Positions 6,127 to 13,011 of a DNA stretch of 24,754 nucleotides are shown in pieces. The notes under the pieces were generated by a model that saw nothing but the letters and a program-made list of their open reading frames with translations, was not told the origin of the DNA and did no database searches. Source of the stretch: JBDKGD01 sp964645125 (GTDB lineage: Bacteria; Patescibacteriota; Minisyncoccia; UBA6257; 2-01-FULL-56-20); contig CAZXZC010000011.1 in the NCBI GenBank assembly GCA_964645125.1, positions 1-24,754 on the forward strand, written 5' to 3'. Positions within the stretch are counted from its first letter, which is position 1. Each line of letters opens with the position of its first letter. The position numbers and the translations under genes were made by a program.

Positions 6127-6825
6127 ATGAGGTTGAGGCTTTTTTTATACGGAGGAGTGACAATGCTTATTGGGTTGTTTTTTGTGTACCCGCAGATGGT
6201 GCAAATGGCGCGAAGTCATTTGTTTTCACTTTTTGGAGCATCGTGTTCTTCGTGCGCGAATGTGTCGATAGAAAATGATGTGCTTCGAACTCGTATTGCG
6301 ATCTCTGCTAAGACTGGTATGACACCTGTATTATCGCCAGCACGTGTTGATGCGTTTGTGTACTCTCGTTTTCCATTTAATTTGCACGATACTGTGTTTC
6401 TTGCTCGTGGGGCAGGGGATGGGGTCCGGGTGGGTTCAACAGTTGTAGTCAAGTCTGTTGGTGAGAGTGGCGTATCGAGTGGTGATAGTGTTCTTTTTGG
6501 TGTTATTTCGCGCGTGTCTACGAGTACTGCATTAGCTGTTACGGTGTTTGACCCTTCTTGGAAGTCGGAGGTGCGCATTGGGAGTGCTGGCGTGCAGGCG
6601 CTTTTGATTGGTGGATTATCCCCGAAATTAGCTTTTATTCCTAAAAATGCTTCTGTTGTGGTGGGTGATGTTGTGTATAGTACCGATGCTCGGTTTCCCT
6701 TTGGTCTTTCGGTTGGCCAGGTGCGTTCTGTTGGGGCTGGTAGTGATAGTAGTTTTCAAGAGGCTGATATTAAATTTCCCTATGATGCAAGTGATATTGC
6801 TGCACTTTCTATTTTTTTGCCATGA
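6127..6825 (+). CDS. mreC: Rod shape-determining protein MreC
   Basis: Bitopic envelope protein linking MreB to the wall-synthesis machinery. One N-terminal membrane helix (about 5-22) is followed by a short coiled-coil-like stretch with the ENDVLRTRI pattern. The two small beta-barrel domains of the family come next, recognisable from FPFNLHDTVFLARGAGDGVR, VISRVSTSTALAVTVFDPSW, FIPKNASVVVGDVVYS and FPFGLSVGQVRSV. At 232 aa it is on the short side because the coiled coil is brief. A CxxC (CSSC, 40-43) sits just outside the membrane, which is unusual. A TTG at 6106 inside mreB is possible but ATG 6127 gives the typical N-terminus. Its stop overlaps the start of the next gene (ATGA at 6822-6825), implying translational coupling. 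Confidence 0.93.
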   Translation: MRLRLFLYGGVTMLIGLFFVYPQMVQMARSHLFSLFGASCSSCANVSIENDVLRTRIAISAKTGMTPVLSPARVDAFVYSRFPFNLHDTVFLARGAGDGVRVGSTVVVKSVGESGVSSGDSVLFGVISRVSTSTALAVTVFDPSWKSEVRIGSAGVQALLIGGLSPKLAFIPKNASVVVGDVVYSTDARFPFGLSVGQVRSVGAGSDSSFQEADIKFPYDASDIAALSIFLP

Positions 6826-7301
6826 TACAGGAACTTGAATTGGCAGCCGCATATCGATTTTGGAAGATTTTTTTACTGTGTGGATTTTTTCTTTTATTGC
6901 ATGATGTTTTTTTTACTTCTGTTGTATTTGTGCGTGATGTACCATTTCTTTTTTTGTGTGTTGCGGCTTTGTTTGTTAGTGGGTTTGAGCTTTTACTCCT
7001 CTTGTTTTTTACTGTCGCATTTTTGTGCTCGGGTGCCGTGTTTGGGGTCTCTTCGTTGGCGTGTTTTGTGTTTCCGCTTTCTCTTTTTTTCCTCCGTCGA
7101 TTTTTTTTACTTCAGCCATGGGTACTAAAAACTACTGAGATTTTTTTAATGGTGTTTGGGTTTTTATTTTTGGTAAATGGGTTTGGTGTTTTTTTTGATT
7201 ATCCATGGATGTTTGTGGGGTATGTGCTTGCGGATGGTGTTTTATGCTTCCTGATTTTTTTGGTATGGTATAGCGCGTATGGCATCGAAGAATCGATATA
7301 A
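6822..7301 (+). CDS. mreD: Probable MreD-like membrane protein, 159 aa
   Basis: Very hydrophobic protein with about five membrane helices (roughly 15-33, 40-58, 60-88, 105-124, 128-150), rich in Phe and Leu, and a short charged N-terminus. Sequence similarity alone is not decisive. The call rests on size, topology and position between mreC and mrdA, where mreD normally sits. Its ATG overlaps the mreC stop by four bases, and its end overlaps the start of mrdA by 23 bases, the tightest packing in the window. It would act in the membrane as part of the elongasome. Alternative: another small membrane protein that replaced MreD at this locus. Confidence 0.8.
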   Translation: MIQELELAAAYRFWKIFLLCGFFLLLHDVFFTSVVFVRDVPFLFLCVAALFVSGFELLLLLFFTVAFLCSGAVFGVSSLACFVFPLSLFFLRRFFLLQPWVLKTTEIFLMVFGFLFLVNGFGVFFDYPWMFVGYVLADGVLCFLIFLVWYSAYGIEESI

Positions 7302-9141
7302 CCAGAGTTTTGCTTTTGAGGAAGCTTTGGCTTCTGATGATGATTTGGACGTGGTGGAACTCCCTGTTTCTTCGGGTGTCTTTTGGGTTTTGGGTGCTTG
7401 TATTGTTCTTTTTTCTGGTGTTGTGGTGTATTCGATGCTTAGTTTGGGTATTTCTCGATTTTCTTTTTATCGAACTCGAGCACAGGCAAATGCTTCGGCC
7501 TTTACTCGCGTTGAGGCACCGCGTGGATTTATTGTTGATCGTGCGGGCGATATACTTGCTGATAATGCGGCTGCATTTTCGTTGTTTTTGGATAGTGGCG
7601 CATTTTTTAAAAACGACCAGCAACAATCTGCTACACTGCAAACTATTTTTGATGTTGTTGGGAGGGAGCCTACCGAGGTGGTGTCGCAGTTAGCAGCTCG
7701 CCAGAAAGATCAAATTTCAGACCCCTTGTTGATCGCTGAGGATCTTTCTGATTCCCAAGTAGTAAAGTTGCATGCGCTTACTGCGCAATTTCCGGCGCTT
7801 CTTATTCAAAAACGATATCGTCGGTCATATCCGCAGGGATCCGTTTTTTCTTCGGTTGTTGGGTATACCAGCTTTGCTACGGCTGATGATTTACGCGATA
7901 ACTCCCGTATTGCCGCCACTGATACGGTGGGTCGATCGGGGATAGAAGCGCAATATGATGAAGTGCTCCGGGGTGTGCCAGGGGTTACGGTTACATTGCA
8001 AGATGCAAAGGGGAGTCCGTTGGCTCAACATACAAAAACAGATCCGCGTATAGGCCAAACAGTAAAACTTACTATTGATGGTCAGTTGCAAACGGTGTTG
8101 CATGATGCTTTGCTCAAGCGTTTGCATGCTATTGGTCGTACGAATGGGGTGGGTATGGCAATAAATCCCCGTACCGGGGAGATATTAGCTTTGGTTAATT
8201 TTCCAACGTTTGATAATAATGCTTTTTCTACTGCCCATGGATCAGCGGCGCGGGTGCAGTTTCTACAAGATTCTAACCGCCCGTTATTTAACCGTGCCGT
8301 GAGTGGTGTGTATAACCCGGGCTCAACCATTAAGCCGTTAGTTGGTATTGCCGCGTTGGCCGAACATATTGTTCCTGCGACCCGCGAATTTTTCTCACCA
8401 GGATATTTGGAAATTCCTAATCCCTACCACCCTGAAAATCCTACTCGGTTTTTGGATTGGCGATTTCAGGGTAATGTGAACTTATATTCGGCGATTGCTC
8501 AGTCGAGTAACGTGTATTTTTATATTGTTGGTGGTGGGGGGCGGGGCGTTACTGGTCTTGGTATTACCCGATTGCGTCGGTGGTGGCAAAAGTTTGGCTT
8601 AGGTGTAGTGACTGGTATTGACTTGCCAGGTGAGCGTGCAGGATTTTTACCCGATCCTGAATGGAAAGAAAAAACACGTGGCACTCCTTGGTTGTTGGGT
8701 GATACGTACAACGTAAGTATTGGCCAAGGTGATTTGCTTTTAACCCCATTGCAGCTTCTAGTGTATACGGCTTCACTTGCTAATGGTGGTACTTTGTATC
8801 GGCCGTTTGTCAACGCAGCTGAGCCGGTAAAGGTAAATGCAGACCTTACTTCTTTAAAAGAGTATTTTACTCATGCCCAGCTTGGTATGCGTACGACGGT
8901 GACTTCGCCAAAGGGTACTGCCCACTTACTTAATGATTTGGCAATGCCAGTTGGAGCAAAAACAGGAAGTGCTCAGATTTTGAATAACACGCAGGAGAAT
9001 GCGTTTTTTATCGGATATGCTCCATTTGATAACCCTACGATTGCGTTGATGATTTTGGTTGAGAATTCAAAGGAGGGAAGTTTAAATGCGGTGCCTGTTG
9101 CGAAGGAGGTGTTTGAGTGGTACCAGAAGAATAGATTATAG
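7279..9141 (+). CDS. mrdA: Penicillin-binding protein 2 (elongation transpeptidase)
   Basis: Class B PBP that cross-links peptidoglycan during cell elongation. One membrane helix at about 33-55 follows a cytoplasmic acidic N-terminus. The dimerisation/pedestal domain starts with APRGFIVDRAGDILADN (80-96). The transpeptidase domain carries all three active-site motifs: SxxK as STIK (Ser349, Lys352), SxN as SSN (409-411) and KTG (561-563, followed by SAQ). At 620 aa the length is typical of PBP2/MrdA. It begins inside the mreD-like gene, so it belongs to the mre operon. No rodA (the partner glycosyltransferase) follows; the next gene is galT after a repeat-like intergenic stretch. A functional peptidoglycan elongation system is thus well supported. 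Confidence 0.96.
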   Translation: MASKNRYNQSFAFEEALASDDDLDVVELPVSSGVFWVLGACIVLFSGVVVYSMLSLGISRFSFYRTRAQANASAFTRVEAPRGFIVDRAGDILADNAAAFSLFLDSGAFFKNDQQQSATLQTIFDVVGREPTEVVSQLAARQKDQISDPLLIAEDLSDSQVVKLHALTAQFPALLIQKRYRRSYPQGSVFSSVVGYTSFATADDLRDNSRIAATDTVGRSGIEAQYDEVLRGVPGVTVTLQDAKGSPLAQHTKTDPRIGQTVKLTIDGQLQTVLHDALLKRLHAIGRTNGVGMAINPRTGEILALVNFPTFDNNAFSTAHGSAARVQFLQDSNRPLFNRAVSGVYNPGSTIKPLVGIAALAEHIVPATREFFSPGYLEIPNPYHPENPTRFLDWRFQGNVNLYSAIAQSSNVYFYIVGGGGRGVTGLGITRLRRWWQKFGLGVVTGIDLPGERAGFLPDPEWKEKTRGTPWLLGDTYNVSIGQGDLLLTPLQLLVYTASLANGGTLYRPFVNAAEPVKVNADLTSLKEYFTHAQLGMRTTVTSPKGTAHLLNDLAMPVGAKTGSAQILNNTQENAFFIGYAPFDNPTIALMILVENSKEGSLNAVPVAKEVFEWYQKNRL

Positions 9142-9245
9142 CTAATAGCATAGAGCTTATGGCTTATAGAAATAATCAATTACACTTTTGTTATTCTAGA
9201 CACCGATCTATATATTTAATTCTTACTTTACTATTGGCTATTAGC
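9141..9245. repeat. AT-rich intergenic stretch with a 9-bp inverted repeat
   Basis: GCTAATAGC (9141-9149) and its exact complement GCTATTAGC (9237-9245) bracket about 90 bases of AT-rich non-coding DNA. The right arm is preceded by CTATTGGC (9231-9238), a word also found in the intergenic repeats at 12493-12500 and 18710-18717. The whole 9142-9306 gap contains no gene that I can support. Confidence 0.4.
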
Positions 9246-9294
9246 CAAACCCTAATGATTGTTTAAAAAGCTATACGCTCTTGGCTGTACCTTA

Positions 9295-9300
9295 TATACT
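9295..9300 (+). promoter_or_regulatory. -10 box of galT
   Basis: TATACT ends 6 nt before ATG 9307 and there is no Shine-Dalgarno sequence. The predicted transcription start coincides with the A of the start codon. Confidence 0.65.
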
Positions 9301-9306
9301 ATTAGT

Positions 9307-10299
9307 ATGAGTCAGTTGCGACAAAATTTGGTATCGGGCGATTGGATCATTTTGGCGCCCGAACGCGCGAAACGTCCCCATGATTTTTTGAAAAAAAATG
9401 TTGCACGCGTTCCCTCTGATATTGCTACGTGCCCTTTTGAAGATTTAGAGGCAACGGGTAATTGGCCTCCAGTTGTGGCAGTGCCAAAAGTTACCGCGTG
9501 GGAGGCTGTCATTATTCCAAATAAATTTCCAGCCCTTCTTCATGGCCCCATCTGTGCGCAAAAGTTTTCACACGGTCCCTTTTCGGTTATGGAGGGGATT
9601 GGGAGGCACGAACTTTTAATTGGGCGTAATCATACTGCTACTCTTGCTGAACTTCCTGCCTCAGAGGCGCTTCGATTATTTTTGCTTCTCCAGTATCATT
9701 ACCAAAGACTTAAAACCGATTCGTGCTTGTTGTATACCTCAACATTTTTTAATTGGGGCCCAACAGCTGGTGCTTCTTTGTACCATCCGCATTATCAGAT
9801 TATGAGCTTGCCGATTATTCCGCCCGATGTGCAGCACTCACTAAGAGGCTCCTCAATGTATTTTTCGACTCATCAGCAGTGCGCGCATTGCACGATGATT
9901 GAGTTTGAGCGAGAGCAAAAGAGTCGTGTTATTTTTGAAACGGAGCATGCGATTGCGTTTACTCCGTATGCATCAGCTGCTCCATTTGAGGTGCGTGTGT
10001 TTCCTAAACAGCATAGTGCGGTTTTTGAGGATACTCCTCACGATATTCTTGCTGAGGTGGTGGATGTGTTGGCTTCTGTGTTGCGAGCTTTTACCAAAAA
10101 TCTTGAAGACCCTGATCGTAACTTTTTTATTCATACCGCACCTTTTCAAAATCAAAAAGCGTATGATTATTATCATTGGCATATTGAGGTTGTTCCCAAG
10201 ATTGCCATTGCTGGAGGGTTTGAGTTGAGTACTGGGGTCGATATAAACGTGATTGATCCCGATTTTGCGGCATCTTCTATCTCCCATGGAATTCATTAA
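9307..10299 (+). CDS. galT: Galactose-1-phosphate uridylyltransferase family protein
   Basis: HIT-superfamily nucleotidyltransferase that moves a nucleoside monophosphate between sugar phosphates, supplying nucleotide sugars. Seen: the N-terminal RQNLVSGDWIILAPERAKRP signature, CPFED, a nucleotide-side NKFPAL segment, the active-site HPH at 160-162 (followed by YQIMS), a CxxC (192-195) in the second half, and HWHIEVVPK at 290-298. The length is 330 aa. In this family the nucleophile is the second His of HPH. Members also include ADP-glucose:phosphate adenylyltransferases, so substrate (UDP-galactose or ADP-glucose type) is not settled. I took ATG 9307 because of the TATACT box 6 nt before it and the family-like N-terminus; the longer frame from 9259 lacks signals. 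The next gene starts inside its 3' end. Confidence 0.9.
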   Translation: MSQLRQNLVSGDWIILAPERAKRPHDFLKKNVARVPSDIATCPFEDLEATGNWPPVVAVPKVTAWEAVIIPNKFPALLHGPICAQKFSHGPFSVMEGIGRHELLIGRNHTATLAELPASEALRLFLLLQYHYQRLKTDSCLLYTSTFFNWGPTAGASLYHPHYQIMSLPIIPPDVQHSLRGSSMYFSTHQQCAHCTMIEFEREQKSRVIFETEHAIAFTPYASAAPFEVRVFPKQHSAVFEDTPHDILAEVVDVLASVLRAFTKNLEDPDRNFFIHTAPFQNQKAYDYYHWHIEVVPKIAIAGGFELSTGVDINVIDPDFAASSISHGIH

Positions 10300-10630
10300 A
10301 TTATTTTTTATTCGGCATGGACTTCTTTTATTGTTTGTCGCGTCCGTATTGTTTGTAGCGGGCGGTGTGGGACTGTTTTTTTTCTCGCACGTTTGGGATT
10401 TCCATTCATTGGTGGTTGGGGTTACTCGCGCTGGTTCGTATGTTTTAGGGTCTTCTCGTGTTCCTGTTGGTATAGGTTTTATGGGGCTAGTGTTTGTGGC
10501 TATCAATGGCTTTGTAATGTGGGGGTTGGCTTCTCGGAGCCGTTTTTTTGGTTTTTTTTTGGGGTGGGGGTCTTTTTTTGTTGCGCTCTTGATATTTGGC
10601 TATTTTGTTGGTATAGTTTCCCTACAATAA
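10286..10630 (+). CDS. Small integral membrane protein, 114 aa
   Basis: The family is not recognised. ATG 10286 overlaps the last 14 bases of galT, so expression probably depends on galT translation. Three or four hydrophobic segments are visible (about 10-32, 35-45 weakly, 62-80, 88-110), with a high content of Phe, Gly and Val. There are no catalytic residues I can name. Its 3' end overlaps the promoter of rplU, and its stop codon TAA (10628-10630) lies six bases before the rplU start. The two coupled genes galT and this one may form an operon, but a functional link is not shown by sequence. Confidence 0.7.
   Translation: MEFIKLFFIRHGLLLLFVASVLFVAGGVGLFFFSHVWDFHSLVVGVTRAGSYVLGSSRVPVGIGFMGLVFVAINGFVMWGLASRSRFFGFFLGWGSFFVALLIFGYFVGIVSLQ
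10589..10628 (+). promoter_or_regulatory. Promoter(s) of rplU
   Basis: TTGATA (10589-10594), 17-nt spacer, TATAGT (10612-10617) preceded by TGG (extended -10): the best consensus promoter in the window. A second -10, TACAAT (10623-10628), ends 7 nt before ATG 10636 and predicts a leaderless start. Confidence 0.7.
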
Positions 10631-10635
10631 TTTTT

Positions 10636-10947
10636 ATGAGTGATTTTGCGATTATCGCAACGGGAGGTAAGCAATACCGGGTCGCTGTGGGCGATTTGGT
10701 GAAGGTAGAAAAGATAGTTGGCGAGCAGGGAGCAACTGCTTCTTTTGATGTTGTTTTGCTTCGCCAAAAAGGGGATTCGGTTGAGGTGGGTAGTCCTCAC
10801 GTTGCTTCGGCGGTGGTTGCAGGAACTATTGTTCGCCAGGCTCGCGATCGAAAAAAATTGATTTTTAAGTATCACTCAAAGGCCCGATATCATAAAACAA
10901 AGGGTCATCGTCAAGAGTTCACGGAAGTAAAAATAACCTCTATCTAG
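10636..10947 (+). CDS. rplU: 50S ribosomal protein bL21
   Basis: Large-subunit ribosomal protein that binds 23S rRNA. At 103 aa it shows the full family pattern: FAIIATGGKQYRV at the N-terminus, GDLVKVEKI, FDVVLLRQKGD, VEVGSPHV, and the C-terminal basic block FKYHSKARYHKTKGHRQEFTEVKI. It is usually followed by rpmA (L27), but here the gene ends in a terminator and a convergent glycosyltransferase gene follows, so the rplU-rpmA pair is split. The stop codon TAG lies in the loop of the terminator hairpin. No Shine-Dalgarno sequence precedes the start. Confidence 0.98.
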   Translation: MSDFAIIATGGKQYRVAVGDLVKVEKIVGEQGATASFDVVLLRQKGDSVEVGSPHVASAVVAGTIVRQARDRKKLIFKYHSKARYHKTKGHRQEFTEVKITSI

Positions 10948-10964
10948 GATAGAGGTTATTTTTT
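10931..10964 (+). terminator. Bidirectional terminator between rplU and the convergent glycosyltransferase
   Basis: Perfect 14-bp stem (10931-10944 with 10948-10961, AAATAACCTCTATC) around loop TAG, which is the rplU stop codon. T runs on both strands (TTTTTTT right, TTTTTA on the minus side) suit both converging genes. Confidence 0.88.
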
Positions 10965-10976
10965 GCTTTTCAGTTT

Positions 10977-12458
10977 CTATCGTATTGTAGCGGTAAAGGC
11001 GCCCTCGGGAACGGTTATTTGTTCGCCCGGGAGTATGTAGTGCAGATTTTTTTCTTTCTGACCTTCTTTGTCGTAGGTGTCAGTGAGAAACATCACTGTT
11101 TGGGTTGGCATTGGTATTCCGTTTACCAAGGTACCACCTGCTTCTACGAAAATATATTTTGGGGTTTCTTTGGGAAGCGTGTTGATCGTGTGTCCCAGTT
11201 TTACAAAGTCAGCGGTAAAGGCGCCTTGTACCTCTGGGTTTTTTGCCCAGTGGATAAAGTACTGGTAGTAAGCGTTGCCTGCGGTGATTATGGCCAGCGC
11301 CAGCGTGATTCTTTTCAGGTCAATTGCATGAATGTGTTTATTGGCCGCTTTATAGGCCCAGAGTGCCCCTGTGGTTGCCACCAGCAGTACCGGGGGAATC
11401 ATCAGGATCGCTCGTAGGGCATGGGGAATGCCTTCGTTTGATATTACCACTGGCAACCCTGCTACGAGTATCCAGCTCGTCAGGATTGCTGATGCTTCTT
11501 CCTTTTCACTAAAGTTCGGTTTTTTTATGGTGTGGAGGAGTTTTTTTACCATCTCGAGCAAATCTTTAATGGTAAGGAGTATGCCAATTCCAAATAAGAG
11601 TGCGACTGGTGCAAATAATTCAGCTGCGCCACTTATGTTGTGCCGCCAGTTTTGGTCACCGTGAGTAAAAAACATCGTAAATGTTTTTGCGATATTGATC
11701 GCAAGGTCTTGGAGTGGATGTGCGCTTGAAAATACTGAAACTTGTGATGTGCGGCCAAAGAAGCTGCCAGGAGTCGTTATAAAATAGTAGGCAAGTGGTG
11801 CAACGATAATGCACCCTGCAACAACTGCTAGAAGGGTTTTACCGATAATAACACCCTTCTTTTTTTGACTCCAGAGCGCAAGCGCAATGATTACAAGCCC
11901 TACGGCTGGCATCACTCGGTATGCAATATATGAATGGAAGCCTAACGCTAACACTGCTCCGGCAGCGAGACTCGGGAGAAGTGGCGATGTTTCTTTTTTG
12001 AGTGCTTTTATAAGTAGATATATTCCCCATACGGCAAAACAGGGAGCCATAATGGCGCGAAATCCAATGCGAGAAAATATAATGTGCCATACGTTGGTAG
12101 CCATTAAAAATGCCGCAATGAGCCCGGCTGTATTTCCAAGTAGTTGTTTTCCTAGAAAGAACATACCAAGTACTGTGAGTGTCCCGAATACTGTCGATAC
12201 ACTGCGCAAAACCCATGCTTCGCGAATGCCGGTGTAGTGCACGACGGCTGATTGGATATTTATAAACAGTGCTTCGCGTCCGTTGTTTTCTGGGTAGAAC
12301 CATGAGAATTCTTTCGCGCGCCAGGCGTGCAGGCCATTGCTACCGTTCATTGCTTCGTCAGGGTAGAGACCCGGTGGTGTTGTGGTAAGATTGAAAATTC
12401 TAAAAAATCCTGCCACTAGCATTATGCCTACGAGAATGATCAGTGTTTTTTTATTCAT
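10977..12458 (-). CDS. PMT/ArnT-like (GT39-type) membrane glycosyltransferase, 493 aa
   Basis: Polytopic GT-C fold enzyme that transfers a sugar from a polyprenyl-phosphate carrier on the outer face of the membrane. An N-terminal helix (about 5-23) leads into the first external loop with PGLYPDEAMNG, where Asp34-Glu35 is the family's catalytic acidic pair. A conserved RS/VFGTLTVLGMFFLGKQL helix, then about ten further hydrophobic segments, and a soluble C-terminal domain of about 90 aa follow. Acceptor (protein, lipid or glycan) cannot be told from sequence. It lies convergent to rplU with a shared terminator and divergent from the 140-aa gene at 12535. Its TAGAAT box ends 8 nt before the ATG. 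A second, less similar member of the family is at 18730-20664. Confidence 0.85.
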   Translation of the reverse strand: MNKKTLIILVGIMLVAGFFRIFNLTTTPPGLYPDEAMNGSNGLHAWRAKEFSWFYPENNGREALFINIQSAVVHYTGIREAWVLRSVSTVFGTLTVLGMFFLGKQLLGNTAGLIAAFLMATNVWHIIFSRIGFRAIMAPCFAVWGIYLLIKALKKETSPLLPSLAAGAVLALGFHSYIAYRVMPAVGLVIIALALWSQKKKGVIIGKTLLAVVAGCIIVAPLAYYFITTPGSFFGRTSQVSVFSSAHPLQDLAINIAKTFTMFFTHGDQNWRHNISGAAELFAPVALLFGIGILLTIKDLLEMVKKLLHTIKKPNFSEKEEASAILTSWILVAGLPVVISNEGIPHALRAILMIPPVLLVATTGALWAYKAANKHIHAIDLKRITLALAIITAGNAYYQYFIHWAKNPEVQGAFTADFVKLGHTINTLPKETPKYIFVEAGGTLVNGIPMPTQTVMFLTDTYDKEGQKEKNLHYILPGEQITVPEGAFTATIR

Positions 12459-12466
12459 ATGTATTA

Positions 12467-12472
12467 ATTCTA
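12467..12472 (-). promoter_or_regulatory. -10 box of the 10977-12458 gene
   Basis: On the minus strand TAGAAT ends 8 nt before the ATG (12458). It lies in a small hairpin (TAATTC-TACA-GAATTA). No Shine-Dalgarno sequence. Confidence 0.6.
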
Positions 12473-12483
12473 CAGAATTACAT

Positions 12484-12500
12484 GGCCATACCCTATTGGC
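12484..12500. repeat. Copy of an intergenic repeat word
   Basis: GGCCATACCCTATTGGC lies between the two divergent promoters. Its last 15 bases recur exactly at 18703-18717, and its first 10 at 18715-18724, in the palindromic element there. Confidence 0.5.
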
Positions 12501-12525
12501 TAGTGCTTGGGATGGGTTGTATACT
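12496..12525 (+). promoter_or_regulatory. Promoter of the 12535-12957 gene
   Basis: TTGGCT (12496-12501), 18-nt spacer, TATACT (12520-12525), which ends 9 nt before ATG 12535. The -35 box would overlap the repeat word at 12484-12500. Confidence 0.5.
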
Positions 12526-12534
12526 TTACTGTAT

Positions 12535-12957
12535 ATGGCGGATTCAAAAGGCTCGCAACAATTTATAGAAGCTGATTTGCGCCGATTGGCGGCTGAGGTG
12601 CAGTCGCGAAAGGAATCTGGGCCACAGGAACTTTCTGATCGTCAGATTGTACGCGAGGCGATTGAGTTTGCGACTACCCAACCTTCTACTGTGTCACCTG
12701 CGGCATCAGATGATTCTTCGGTGCCTGTCCAGGGGCAATCAGATGCTTCGCCGCTTTTGCCAAGTTATTTACAGGATGCTACCCCTGAAGCACGACTTGA
12801 AGTGGAATATTTGGTTGAAGAAGCGTTTCGAGAAGGGCTTGATAAGGCGACTGCGCGCGCAGTGACTTCGAGTCCATATATCCTTGATGCCTTTCGTGAT
12901 GCGCTTGCCGGGAAACTGCACGATGAATTGATTCGACAGGGATTACTTCATGAATAA
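12535..12957 (+). CDS. Hypothetical protein, 140 aa, upstream of the VirD4/TraD-like ATPase
   Basis: The family is not recognised. ATG 12535 follows a TATACT box by 9 nt; the longer frame from 12382 would run back across the divergent gene. The product is soluble and acidic. A helical N-terminus (about 8-52) with many Glu and Arg is followed by a Ser/Pro/Gln-rich, probably disordered linker (about 50-78). The C-terminal helical part (82-140) contains PEARLEVEYLVEEAFREGL and ends DELIRQGLLHE. No membrane segment, no enzyme motif. It sits 54 nt upstream of the ATPase gene on the same strand, so a shared role as a small partner or adaptor of that ATPase is plausible but unproven. Confidence 0.75.
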   Translation: MADSKGSQQFIEADLRRLAAEVQSRKESGPQELSDRQIVREAIEFATTQPSTVSPAASDDSSVPVQGQSDASPLLPSYLQDATPEARLEVEYLVEEAFREGLDKATARAVTSSPYILDAFRDALAGKLHDELIRQGLLHE

Positions 12958-12994
12958 TGGTGGTTTCATAAAGTTCTAAAAGCGGGCAATAGTA

Positions 12995-13000
12995 TATAAT
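12995..13000 (+). promoter_or_regulatory. -10 box of the VirD4/TraD-like gene
   Basis: Consensus TATAAT ends 11 nt before ATG 13012 in a TATA-rich stretch. No Shine-Dalgarno sequence and no clear -35 box. Confidence 0.5.
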
Positions 13001-13011
13001 ATATATATCGT

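Noticed and set aside
6822..6825. TGA as a sense codon (recoded stop)
   Set aside because: mreC ends properly at TGA with the next gene starting at the overlapping ATG. The 2973 gene also ends at TGA and the long genes contain no in-frame TGA, so the standard bacterial code applies.
9141..9306. CRISPR or tandem repeat array in the AT-rich gap
   Set aside because: Only one 9-bp inverted pair and scattered similar words; no regularly spaced direct repeats. No CRISPR array was found anywhere in the window.
10535..10585. Homopolymer T and G runs as a possible phase-variable tract
   Set aside because: They encode an in-frame Phe/Gly/Trp-rich membrane segment, and the runs are mixed T and G, as expected from codon choice in such a helix.
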